Shown: positions 7,790 through 15,328 of the stretch, one piece after another
How the letters are laid out: every line of letters begins with the position of its first letter
Numbering within the stretch: the stretch's first letter is position 1
From: Anaerorhabdus furcosa
GTDB taxonomy: Bacteria; Bacillota_I; Bacilli_A; Erysipelotrichales; Erysipelotrichaceae
DNA: 64,000 nt
Assembly: GCF_900167375.1 (NCBI RefSeq)
Contig: NZ_FUWY01000001.1
Location: forward strand, 186,001-250,000
Direction: 5' to 3'
Program-made: the position numbers and the translations under genes
The notes under the pieces: generated by a model
What the model saw: only the letters and a program-made list of their open reading frames with translations
Told to the model about the DNA's origin: nothing
The model's database searches: none

Positions 7790-7872
7790 TACAGGGGCAC
7801 GGGGAACCCCCGTACTCAAGACTGCGCCGGCGTATAGCCGAGTGCTATGCTTGCCCTTCCAAATGGAAGGTT
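7790..7872. other. Putative oriT
   Basis: This stretch upstream of mobC is far richer in G+C than its surroundings and holds several small inverted repeats: ACGGGG-AAC-CCCCGT (7799-7813), GCGTATAGC/GCTATGC (about 7830-7850), and CCTTCC-AAAT-GGAAGG (7855-7870). Between the last two is CTTGCCCTT, loosely like nic regions of MOBP systems. Position and structure suggest the relaxase/MobC target; the nick position is not determined. Confidence 0.45.
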
Positions 7873-7984
7873 CTTTTAATACTTTAAGGTTAATTGTCTC
7901 AAATAAATTATTTTCTTGAACTAGCCCCTTTTTAGCCCAACACGGCGTCGTTGTTGACGATGGTGACGACGATTAGGGGTATCC

Positions 7985-9580
7985 CTATTCCATCGGCGCA
8001 TCGGCGCCACTGTCGTCCACGAGCGTTAGTTCCAACCACCTTTTCTTTCCTCTACCTTTGCTGAACACAATGTTATTCTTTCGTAATATTTCCACATTTT
8101 TACTTAGTAATGTTGATAATTGATTGGGATAAATCACTAAACCTATTCTGCTACACAACTCATTGGCTGTGTCATTAAACTTCTTTTCTTTGGATATATA
8201 GTTGATTACTTTCGCAATATTTACATCCAAACTTTCATCTTGTTCTTCATCGTAAGCTTCCCATAGAAGTCTCTCATTTTGCTTAATTGTGATACTTCTC
8301 ATCGGAATACTTTTACCTGTTATCATCAACTCTGCTGTATCACTCATGATATTTTCACGATACAGTACCATCATATTATCGGCAGCTGCAGGGATACCAT
8401 TGGTTCCATAGAAGGCTTCAAATGGACTATTCTTTCTGCAATCTTTGACTAAGTGATGAAGCAAGATAATAGCGATATTATTCTCTACTGCAAGCTCTCT
8501 GATTTCGCTTGTTTGTTTATAATCATCTTGGTAGTTTGCTTTTTCATTACTTGAATCTCTTAACTTACCATAGGTATCCACAAAAACTGCGATGAGATTT
8601 GGATATCCTTCCTTCCATTCTTGGATGCACTTATCGAGATGGAAGTAATTCCCTTTTGACCCTATTCTGAATTGAATATCGATATTCTTATCAATACCAA
8701 ATAGATTGAATCGTTCGTCAATATCTTTTTTCATTTTACCTTTAATTTGTTCCCACATTCTTTTGTAAGATTGTGCTGATATTGGTTTTCTATCATCTAC
8801 GTTAGTAAATAGATTTTCCATCGGACATTTCGCTAAAGTTTTCTTTAAGTAATCAACATCTCCATTTTGCATTGGTAATTTTCTCATTGATGATTTTGAT
8901 TTTGTACCTTTTTCTTTGCCTTGATTTTGTGTGAATTCAATTGATTTATTTATACTAATCATCATTGCATTAAAGTTGAAATCTGATTTTTTAAGAGCTA
9001 GAATTTCTCCTTTTCTTAATCCATAATGCCATGCAAGTGTTATGAACAATTTCTCTCTTAATGTCAGAATTATTGAGTTCAATATTTTAATCTCATTAGA
9101 AGTTAATACTCTTTTTTCATTCTTTACTACACTTGGTTTTGGAATAAAATCACATGGATTTACTTTCACAATATTGAGTCGATGTGCTTCTTTGAAGATT
9201 GAATTTAAAGTCATATGTACTTTTTGAGACTGATTAGGATGATTTTTAAGTTCATTCATAATTGCGTTAATATGGGACATGTTGATCTTTTTCATTTGCA
9301 AATCATTGAGTGGCTCACAATGATTTAGTGTTGTTGCATACATTCTTTTAGTATTAGCACTTTTGGTTATCATATTTCTTTCATACCACTGTTTTGAATA
9401 ATCTTTAAACAAAGTTTTATCTGTAAAACATCCAGAGACTTTTGCCTCGAGAACTCTTTTATTGAGTTCTCTTGTATTGTTAGCACATATGTATCTTCTT
9501 TCACTTTTTCCTGTGATAGGATTGAATACTAGAATTGTTGTAGCATATCGACCGTCTGCTCTTTGTTTTCTAGATAACAT
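7985..9580 (-). pseudogene. Chimeric ORF: tyrosine-recombinase N-half fused to RepA-like ATPase C-half
   Basis: 531 codons in one frame, but made of parts of two proteins. Residues 1-~275 match a phage/ICE tyrosine recombinase: AP2-like arm-binding region, SAM-like core-binding domain (TKRMYATTLNHCEPL ... ), then the start of the catalytic domain with Arg189 (HYGLRKGEIL). The expected HxxR box and tyrosine nucleophile never appear. From about 290 onward it resembles the C-terminal part of a RepA/AAA_25 RecA-fold ATPase: LIAVFVDTYGKLRD (Walker B, Asp335), IAIILLHHLVKD and ADNMMVLYR, followed by a winged-helix-like tail. The Walker A half is absent. An in-frame deletion between adjacent int and rep genes (near 8,710-8,750) explains this. 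Recombinase activity is not expected; the ATPase part is also incomplete. Confidence 0.75.
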
Positions 9581-9582
9581 TC

Positions 9583-9792
9583 TTAATAATAATCCTCATC
9601 ATGGATATCAAAGAAGTCTTCATAATACTTCCTGAATATCATTCCACTTTTAGGTAACTGGGAATCATTCAAGTTATACTTTTTCTTGATTTCTCGATAC
9701 TTGCGAGCTGACTGTGTGTAACTAATATCTAGTTCTTCAGCCATCTCAGCAATACTAATAGTTAATTTCTTTTGTTCGTTTGATTTGCTCAT
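9583..9792 (-). CDS. Small HTH protein, excisionase-like
   Basis: 69 residues from ATG 9792, which has GAGAGG seven bases upstream; a longer 79-residue reading from 9822 lacks a ribosome site. LTISIAEMAEELDISYTQSARKYREIKKKYNL looks like a helix-turn-helix of the Xis/MerR-like type, with a basic N-terminus and an acidic C-terminal tail. The stop lies two bases before the recombinase start, so it is co-transcribed with it. In integrative elements such a gene usually encodes the recombination directionality factor or a repressor. The role is inferred from size and position. Confidence 0.6.
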   Translation of the reverse strand: MSKSNEQKKLTISIAEMAEELDISYTQSARKYREIKKKYNLNDSQLPKSGMIFRKYYEDFFDIHDEDYY

Positions 9793-9860
9793 TTCTCTTC
9801 CTCTCTTTCTTTTGAAAGACATTTATGAGATAATATAAATGCCTTGGGAGCAATCCCTGC

Positions 9861-9899
9861 AGGAAGTCGTCCGTCGAAAGTTGGCTTCCTTTTATTTTT
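9861..9899 (+). terminator. Hairpin with T-tract upstream of the int/xis genes
   Basis: AGGAAGTC (9861-9868) pairs with GGCTTCCT (9883-9890, one G-T pair) and is followed by TTTATTTTT on the plus strand. It lies between the two divergent transcription units of the element. It may stop plus-strand transcription or be part of a leader/antisense control RNA for the minus-strand operon. Confidence 0.45.
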
Positions 9900-9906
9900 G
9901 TATCGC

Positions 9907-10012
9907 TATCCGTGTATTTCGGACATACAATACAATCGTAATATATCCTATTTTATCGGATATGTCAAATATTTTTATTTTTCTTTACATGTACGACTTT
10001 GTCGGATATTAT
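9907..10012 (+). promoter_or_regulatory. XRE gene promoter with CGGATAT operator cluster
   Basis: A good promoter, TTTACA (9984-9989), 17-base spacer, TATTAT (10,007-10,012), sits just before the XRE gene. Dyads built on ATATCCG/CGGATAT recur: TATCCG...CGGACA (9907-9925), ATATCC...GGATAT (9943-9963) and CGGATAT (10,003-10,009) touching the -10. A related pair, ATATCCG...CGGACGTAT, lies near the right end (10,636-10,660). These are likely binding sites of the XRE regulator, controlling itself and the divergent xis/int operon. Confidence 0.55.
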
Positions 10013-10031
10013 TATTTAAGAGGTGATAGTA

Positions 10032-10508
10032 ATGAAATCAGAGAAACAAATCGAAAAAGAAGTTAAAGACTCTTCGATTCAAATTGGCGAGCGAATTAAA
10101 CTCGCAAGACTGCACTATGGTTATACAAAAACTCAGCTAGCAGATCAATTAGGTATTTCTTATAAAAGAATCATCGAATATGAAAACGGTCAATTTAAGC
10201 CTAGAGAAACAACACTAAGAAAAATAGCTAATGTTCTTTCAGTCAACTACTTTTGGTTGACTTCTGGTGCCCTTATTTTCGAACCAGCATGGTTTAGCAC
10301 AAAAACAAGTGATAAAGATACTAAAAACAAGTTGCGAGCTGGAGCATTAGGAATTATTAATCAGATGTCGAGTAAAATGCCCGATCACATTGTCTTTCAA
10401 ATTTCAGATATTATCTTATCTGAAATAAGGAAGCAAATGGATGAGAAGAATGAATCTCAAAATAATGTTCAACTAAACAAACCTAAAATTTCTAAGAAAC
10501 TAAAATAA
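10032..10508 (+). CDS. XRE-family repressor of the integrated element
   Basis: 158 residues from ATG 10,032, with AAGAGG eight bases upstream (the GTG at 10,023 lies inside that site). Residues ~20-80 form the HTH (GERIKLARLHYGYTKTQLADQLGISYKRIIEYENGQ), followed by a short linker and a helical C-terminal segment with a basic end. It is divergent from the xis/int operon and has CGGATAT-type dyads at its own promoter, as for CI/ImmR-like control genes. No metallopeptidase (ImmA) partner is visible. Confidence 0.85.
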   Translation: MKSEKQIEKEVKDSSIQIGERIKLARLHYGYTKTQLADQLGISYKRIIEYENGQFKPRETTLRKIANVLSVNYFWLTSGALIFEPAWFSTKTSDKDTKNKLRAGALGIINQMSSKMPDHIVFQISDIILSEIRKQMDEKNESQNNVQLNKPKISKKLK

Positions 10509-10594
10509 AGGCTCATATATTGAAGTCATCTTTGCCAATAATGGAAATGAATTTTACTTGTTTGCCAATATTTTTGCCAATAATCAATTTGTAT

Positions 10595-10710
10595 TTTTTA
10601 TTTCAAATCAATAATTTTATTCATAAACATCATATTATATCCGAATTTTACGGACGTATACAGAATCGCCGATTTACCGCATTACAAAAGGCTATTTCTA
10701 ACATATTGTA
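10595..10710 (+). repeat. Right att-like repeat (attR candidate)
   Basis: Contains the 22-base block 10,595-10,616 and the 40-base block 10,671-10,710 that recur at 2903-2967. The 54 bases between the blocks are unique to this end and include an ATATCCG...CGGACGTAT dyad. The core overlaps the terminator hairpin of the tRNA operon, whose other arm (TAGAAATAGCC) lies outside the repeat. Confidence 0.7.
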
Positions 10711-10723
10711 GAAATAGCCTTAT
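10687..10723 (-). terminator. Terminator of the Asn-Glu-Lys tRNA operon
   Basis: AAGGCTATTTCTA (10,688-10,700) pairs with TAGAAATAGCCTT (10,709-10,721). Read on the minus strand, downstream of tRNA-Lys, the stem is followed by TTTTGT. The integrated element has replaced or supplied sequence up to this hairpin. Confidence 0.8.
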
Positions 10724-10730
10724 TTTTTAA

Positions 10731-10806
10731 TGGTGACTCCTTGGGGGATCGAACCCCAGACCCACTGATTAAGAGTCAGTTGCTCTACCATCTGAGCTAA
10801 GGAGTC
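10731..10806 (-). tRNA. tRNA-Lys(CTT)
   Basis: 76 bases with encoded CCA. Acceptor GACTCCT/AGGAGTC, D-arm TAGCTCAG...GGTAGAGC, anticodon loop CTCTTAA (anticodon CTT), T-arm GGTTCGATCC. It is the last gene of the tRNA operon, and the element lies 3' of it. Confidence 0.97.
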
Positions 10807-10877
10807 ATGCACACTTATTATATACTTTACGAAGTATATTTTCAATAAATAAAGCCCTTGCGGGCTGTTATTTTAAA

Positions 10878-10954
10878 TGGTGACTCGTACGGGATTCGAA
10901 CCCGTGAATGACGCCGTGAAAGGGCGCTGTGTTAAGCCGCTTCACCAACGAGCC
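10878..10954 (-). tRNA. tRNA-Glu(TTC)
   Basis: 77 bases with encoded CCA. Acceptor GGCTCGT/ACGAGTC (one wobble), anticodon arm CGCCCTTTCACGGCG (anticodon TTC), T-loop GGTTCGAATCC. Second gene of the operon. Confidence 0.97.
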
Positions 10955-10962
10955 AAAAAAAA

Positions 10963-11038
10963 TGGCGCCTAAAACAGGGCTCGAACCTGTGACCTAACGG
11001 TTAACAGCCGTTTGCTCTACCAACTGAGCTATTTAGGC
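10963..11038 (-). tRNA. tRNA-Asn(GTT)
   Basis: 76 bases with encoded CCA. Acceptor GCCTAAA/TTTAGGC, D-arm TAGCTCAGTTGGTAGAGC, anticodon loop CTGTTAA (anticodon GTT), T-loop GGTTCGAGCC. First gene of the operon; a TATAAT (minus strand, 11,048-11,053) lies ten bases upstream as a likely -10. Confidence 0.97.
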
Positions 11039-11095
11039 GTGTGCTAAATTATAATAACATGCACTGACCACCATTGCAACTGTTTTTTGTAAAAA

Positions 11096-11116
11096 AAACA
11101 TCTTTTTTTGATGTTT
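11096..11116 (-). terminator. Terminator after the ABC/DUF454 operon
   Basis: AAACATC/GATGTTT stem with a seven-base loop; on the minus strand it is followed by eight T. It sits 25 bases after the DUF454 stop. Confidence 0.85.
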
Positions 11117-11140
11117 CTTTTATCTAGTAAAATCTACTAT

Positions 11141-11515
11141 TTATGCTTGCTCAGAAGGTCGTGTTTTAATTTTAAAAATAAAGTAGAATAAATGGAATAA
11201 CCAAACAATAAATAAAACGATTTGTCCAATTGGAACTTTGTGCATCATGATAAAACCAACAATCATTGTCAATGTTACAATGATCATGATTTTAATTTTT
11301 GTTTTCTTTGTCATTGTCTTATCTTCTACATAACTTTCTAAATTATTCTTATAGAGTTTTGTTTCAATAAACCAATTATGCAATCTTTTGGAACTTTTTG
11401 CGTAGCAATATGCCGCAAGTAGTAAGAAAGGAAATGCTGGCATTAGAGGTACTACAGCACCTATTGCACCCAAGACTAAACCAATGGTACCTAAAACAAT
11501 ATAAAATATTTTCAT
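11141..11515 (-). CDS. DUF454 (YbaN-type) inner membrane protein
   Basis: 124 residues with two hydrophobic hairpins (residues ~3-35 and ~72-108). The family pattern is visible: GTIGLVLGAIGAVVPLMPAFPFLLLAAYCYAKSSKRLHNWF. E. coli YbaN belongs to this family; its function is unknown. Its ATG overlaps the previous stop by four bases (ATGA). It is last in an overlapping four-gene operon with a CydDC-like ABC exporter and a YgbA_NO-type protein, so it probably serves the same process. Confidence 0.9.
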   Translation of the reverse strand: MKIFYIVLGTIGLVLGAIGAVVPLMPAFPFLLLAAYCYAKSSKRLHNWFIETKLYKNNLESYVEDKTMTKKTKIKIMIIVTLTMIVGFIMMHKVPIGQIVLFIVWLFHLFYFIFKIKTRPSEQA

Positions 11516-11838
11516 GTCGTTCTCCTCTTATTCTTAAGTGAATCAGTTAGATGTCTAAATACAACAATTGGATTCACCCATATCATTCTTTTTCCAGAAT
11601 ACTTCATGACTTGCTTAATCCTGTCACGATGATTATGATCATAGCAATGAACCTTACATTGACTACAGAATGTTTTAGATTCTATAAATGGACAATGATC
11701 AATGCGCTGATTTGCATAATTTATCAATTCTTTGCAATCATCACAAAGATTTATTTCATGATGACCTTTGCAATAAATAGAAATCATTTTTTCTATTAAT
11801 TCTTTTTCTTGTTTCTTTTTTCTTTCTTTGACATTCAT
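11512..11838 (-). CDS. YgbA_NO (nitrous oxide-stimulated promoter) family protein
   Basis: 108 residues. Cys-rich: IYCKGHH...LCDDCKELINYANQRIDHCPF...KTFCSQCKVHCYDHNHRDRIKQVMKYSGKRMIWVNP. This is the conserved pattern of the YgbA_NO family (E. coli YgbA), small cytosolic proteins tied to nitrosative-stress regulons. Paired Cys/His suggest metal or Fe-S binding. It overlaps both neighbours by a few bases or less, so it is translationally coupled to the CydC-like ATPase and DUF454 genes. Confidence 0.88.
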   Translation of the reverse strand: MNVKERKKKQEKELIEKMISIYCKGHHEINLCDDCKELINYANQRIDHCPFIESKTFCSQCKVHCYDHNHRDRIKQVMKYSGKRMIWVNPIVVFRHLTDSLKNKRRTT

Positions 11839-13487
11839 TAGCTTACTCTGCCACTATCAAGCGTGATTAGTTGATCAACTATCTTCATCGTTGATTCTCG
11901 ATGAGATACTAAGACAATTGTTTTGTTTTCTCTTTGCTCGTAGATCGATTTTAAGAGCACTGCTTCGTTTAAACTATCCAAATTACTCGTTGGTTCATCT
12001 AGGAACATAAACGGCGCATCATGCAGGAATGAACGTGCTACACCTATCCTTTGTTTCTCCCCACCCGATAAAGTATCCCCCAATTCACCAACCTGCGTTT
12101 TATATCCTTGTGGTAAAGACATAATCATATCGTGTATCGCTGCTTTTTTACACGCATCCACCACTTCTTCATTTGTAGCATCAAGCTTAGCTACCTTTAT
12201 ATTATTTTCAATTGTATCTTTAAACAGAATTGTTTCTTGTGTTACATAGCTTTGATGATTTCTTAAATCCTTGGTATTTATATTTCGAATATCTTCATTT
12301 GCAATTTCAATGTTTCCTTGTTGTACATCCCAAAATCGCATTAATAATTTCAACAAAGTTGATTTCCCCGATCCACTCTTTCCTACTATTCCCAATATCT
12401 TATTATTCTCTATTGGTAAATTGATATTTTCAAGAATTGGTGTCTCTTGATACCCAAAAGAAACAGAGTTTACACTTATGTTTGCAAAGGCAATATTTTT
12501 TTCATTTTCAACATCATTCACAACAGGCTTTTCATCTAACAAATTTAGCACACGATCTCCCGCCGCTAAAGTTTGTGATAACCCATGTCCCAAATTACCT
12601 AGAGCTACCACTGGACCAAATGAACTAATCATACTTACCGTAGATACTAGTATAACTTCAAATGGAACTGCACCTTTTAGATACATCATACTTGATACAA
12701 TAAACATCACAAATCCAAACCCAAATATCGTGTTGTTGATCCACATTGTTGTTTTTCCAGACATTCGTTTCAATTGTTTTTCTTTTAAAGACATCTCATC
12801 AGTCATTCTATCTATTTCATCAAGTTTCACATAGCCTTGTTTGTATTGTATATTTTCTTGAACACCACGAATATTATCGAGAAAGAAACTACTAATATTT
12901 CCTACTTCCTGACGTATTTCACTTGCATCTTTACCAACCTTTGAAGATACAATAAGTGGAATTATAACACCTACTGATATATATCCTATTAGCGCAATGA
13001 TACCTAACTCAACTGAATATCCACCTATAAAGATTGTCATAATTATACTCATTATTATTGCGATACAAATAGGCGAAATCGTATGAGCATAAAATACTTC
13101 TAAAAGTTCAATATCATTTGTAATGATTGTGATTAACTGTCCTTTCTCTTTACCTTCTAGTTTTGCAGGTGCAAGTTTTCTTAGCACCGTAAATACTTTA
13201 TCGCGAATCATTGCAAGTAGTTTAAATGCTATGTAATGATTGCATGTTTGTTCACCATACCTCAAAATTCCTCGTGCTATCGAAATGATTGCAAGTAAAA
13301 TCAAGATAGGTTGGATTGTATTATTTCCTTGAAGTAAATCACCAATTAAAATACTACCTAGAATCGGAATAAAATTAGCACAAATAAATCCAAGTACACC
13401 TAGCACAATCGCAAGCGTCATGATAAGAAGCATTGGTTTTATCAAGACAATTAATTGCATCATTATTGATAATTTCGTTCTTTTCAT
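11838..13487 (-). CDS. ABC exporter half-transporter, CydC-like
   Basis: 549 residues: a six-helix transmembrane domain (residues ~10-310) and an ATPase domain with Walker A GIVGKSGSGKST, signature LSGGEKQRIG and Walker B FMFLDEPTSNLD followed by the H-loop LVSHRES. It pairs with the 13,484 gene, overlapping by ATGA. CydDC exporters move cysteine/glutathione or haem-related cargo in other bacteria, but no cytochrome bd genes are in this window, so the substrate is open. AGGAGTGA precedes the start. Confidence 0.88.
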   Translation of the reverse strand: MKRTKLSIMMQLIVLIKPMLLIMTLAIVLGVLGFICANFIPILGSILIGDLLQGNNTIQPILILLAIISIARGILRYGEQTCNHYIAFKLLAMIRDKVFTVLRKLAPAKLEGKEKGQLITIITNDIELLEVFYAHTISPICIAIIMSIIMTIFIGGYSVELGIIALIGYISVGVIIPLIVSSKVGKDASEIRQEVGNISSFFLDNIRGVQENIQYKQGYVKLDEIDRMTDEMSLKEKQLKRMSGKTTMWINNTIFGFGFVMFIVSSMMYLKGAVPFEVILVSTVSMISSFGPVVALGNLGHGLSQTLAAGDRVLNLLDEKPVVNDVENEKNIAFANISVNSVSFGYQETPILENINLPIENNKILGIVGKSGSGKSTLLKLLMRFWDVQQGNIEIANEDIRNINTKDLRNHQSYVTQETILFKDTIENNIKVAKLDATNEEVVDACKKAAIHDMIMSLPQGYKTQVGELGDTLSGGEKQRIGVARSFLHDAPFMFLDEPTSNLDSLNEAVLLKSIYEQRENKTIVLVSHRESTMKIVDQLITLDSGRVS

Positions 13488-15217
13488 ATATTCACTCCTA
13501 AATAATTCTCTATATCATGTTGAACATTCCAATACTTATAATAAATGGATTGCTTCTTCAACAATTCTTGATGATTTCCCACTTCTACAAATTTACCTTG
13601 ACCAAGAACGAATATTTGATCAGCATCTATAACATTCATTAAACGATGTGTAATAAAAATGACTGTCTTCTCTTTCGCAATATTCTTAACAACTTCTAGT
13701 ATTTTATTTTCACTTTCCACATCAATGTTTGATGTCGCTTCATCAAATATATAGGCTGGGCTATCATGTAGTATTGCCCGTGCTAATGCAAGACGTTGTT
13801 GTTGCCCTCCTGAAAGATTACTTCCCTTTTCATTTATACGGGTATTTAAACCATCTTCAGATTCAAAGAAATCTAATAAACCAACTTTCTCTAGTACTTC
13901 TTTGCATTCACCATCTGTTACATCATCTTTAGCCATTAATAAATTACTTCTCACTGTTCCTTTAAACAGGTAACTATTCATTGATACTAAGGTAATCTTA
14001 CTCGCTAGATTCTCTTTATTTATTTTGTGTATTGATACATCATTTATTTTTATATCTCCCTGTTTTAACTCTTTCTTGTTCATAATTAGTGAAGCAATCG
14101 TACTTTTTCCAGATCCACTTTCACCCACAATCGCAATTAGTTGTCCTGGATTTGCAGTGAAACTGCATTCATCTAACACTATTTTATCTGTATAACCAAA
14201 AGATACTTTATCAAGAGAGATTCTTATTGCATTTGAAACAATTTCTTCTTCACCCTTCGCTCTCTCCTTTGCATCCAAAAATTTAAATATCTTATCACTT
14301 GAAGCCATGCCATTCATCGCTATATGAAAGTATGAACCAAGTAAGCGTAGGGGCAAGAAGAATTCCGCACTCAGCATAATGATTATAAATGCTTGCGCTA
14401 TGTTAATTTCATTTTGTAGAAATAACATACACGCAACACCAATACCTAGAGCAGACGCACCATAAGCAATGATGTCCATAACAATAATTGAATTGAGCTG
14501 CATTGATAATACTTTCATTGTCACTTTTCTAAACTTCTCTGATTCTAAATTCATTTCATGATGTTTCTTTTCATCTGCTTGATAAATTTTTAATGTTGTT
14601 AATCCTTGTAGATTTTCTAAAAAAGAATCGCCTAGTTTTGTATATTGTCCCCAATATTTATTCAATAATTTCTTCGCAACTTTTTGAACAATGATAATCG
14701 ACAAAGGAATAAGGGGAACACATGCTAACAATATAAGCGCAACATTCAAACTAATTGGGGCAATGATGACAAATAAAGTTATAGGCGCAAGTAAACTATA
14801 GAAAAGTTGTGGTAGATATGAACCAAAATAACTTTCTAATTGTTCAATCCCTTCAGAAGATAGTTGTACAATTTCTGCAGATGATATTTTATCAGTATAT
14901 GAAGGACCCAATTTTAATATCTTCTCCAACAAATAGTGGCGTAATTTTCTTTTTACATCTTTTGACGCAATATAACTAGCATCACTTGTCTTTATTGTGC
15001 AAAAAGATTTAAAAAATAATAGAACAACACCTATACTCACACCAAAGAATAACTCTTGGATTACAATTGTTTTATAATAAATTCCTTGAAGTAAATAACC
15101 TAATAGATAGATAATTACAATTGTTCCTAACAAATTCAACCATTGGAATAATACGATTTTCCCTATGTTTTTCTTTGAATCTCCCATACTTTCAATAAGT
15201 CTCTTATTTACCATCAT
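13484..15217 (-). CDS. ABC exporter half-transporter, CydD-like
   Basis: 577 residues: membrane domain at ~15-320, then an ATPase with Walker A AIVGESGSGKSTIA, signature LSGGQQQRLALARA and Walker B AYIFDEATSNID. First gene of the four-gene operon; GGAGG is eight bases before the ATG. The promoter upstream carries two matching dyads, so the operon is probably controlled by a dedicated repressor encoded elsewhere. Substrate unknown. Confidence 0.88.
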   Translation of the reverse strand: MMVNKRLIESMGDSKKNIGKIVLFQWLNLLGTIVIIYLLGYLLQGIYYKTIVIQELFFGVSIGVVLLFFKSFCTIKTSDASYIASKDVKRKLRHYLLEKILKLGPSYTDKISSAEIVQLSSEGIEQLESYFGSYLPQLFYSLLAPITLFVIIAPISLNVALILLACVPLIPLSIIIVQKVAKKLLNKYWGQYTKLGDSFLENLQGLTTLKIYQADEKKHHEMNLESEKFRKVTMKVLSMQLNSIIVMDIIAYGASALGIGVACMLFLQNEINIAQAFIIIMLSAEFFLPLRLLGSYFHIAMNGMASSDKIFKFLDAKERAKGEEEIVSNAIRISLDKVSFGYTDKIVLDECSFTANPGQLIAIVGESGSGKSTIASLIMNKKELKQGDIKINDVSIHKINKENLASKITLVSMNSYLFKGTVRSNLLMAKDDVTDGECKEVLEKVGLLDFFESEDGLNTRINEKGSNLSGGQQQRLALARAILHDSPAYIFDEATSNIDVESENKILEVVKNIAKEKTVIFITHRLMNVIDADQIFVLGQGKFVEVGNHQELLKKQSIYYKYWNVQHDIENYLGVNI

Positions 15218-15234
15218 CGTAAATTCCTCCTACA

Positions 15235-15321
15235 AGTTAGTTTTACCTAACCATTAAACCAATAAAACAGTTAGCCTTGACTAACTGTTTATAGTTTATA
15301 GAATTTTGTGTTTCTTGTCAA
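15235..15321 (-). promoter_or_regulatory. Promoter and double GTTAG-N6-CTAAC operator of the ABC operon
   Basis: On the minus strand TTGACA (15,316-15,321) is followed after 17 bases by TAAACT, or after 15 by TATAAA. Just downstream are two dyads of the same form: GTTAG-N6-CTAAC at 15,270-15,285 (extended to CAGTTAG...CTAACTG) and at 15,236-15,251. They are 34 bases apart, centre to centre, and straddle the expected start and leader, as for a TetR/MarR-type repressor. Confidence 0.65.
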
Positions 15322-15328
15322 TGTATTT

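Larger units (their letters stand above)
2941..10710. mobile_element. Integrated mobilizable element next to tRNA-Lys
   Basis: The borders are the near-identical 27-base cores at 2941-2967 and 10,684-10,710. Between them are relaxase and MobC-like genes with a putative oriT, an integrase remnant, an excisionase-sized HTH gene, an XRE repressor, and cargo (LytTR/GHKL two-component system plus two small secreted proteins). There are no conjugation (T4SS/VirB4/coupling) genes, so it would need a helper to transfer. The recombinase is fused to a RepA-like remnant and lacks its catalytic C-terminus, so the element is probably stranded. Boundaries are inferred from repeats and gene content, not from an empty-site comparison. 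Confidence 0.65.

Noticed and set aside
10520-10711. 63-codon plus-strand frame before the tRNA terminator
   Set aside because: No ribosome site; covers the att repeat and the terminator.
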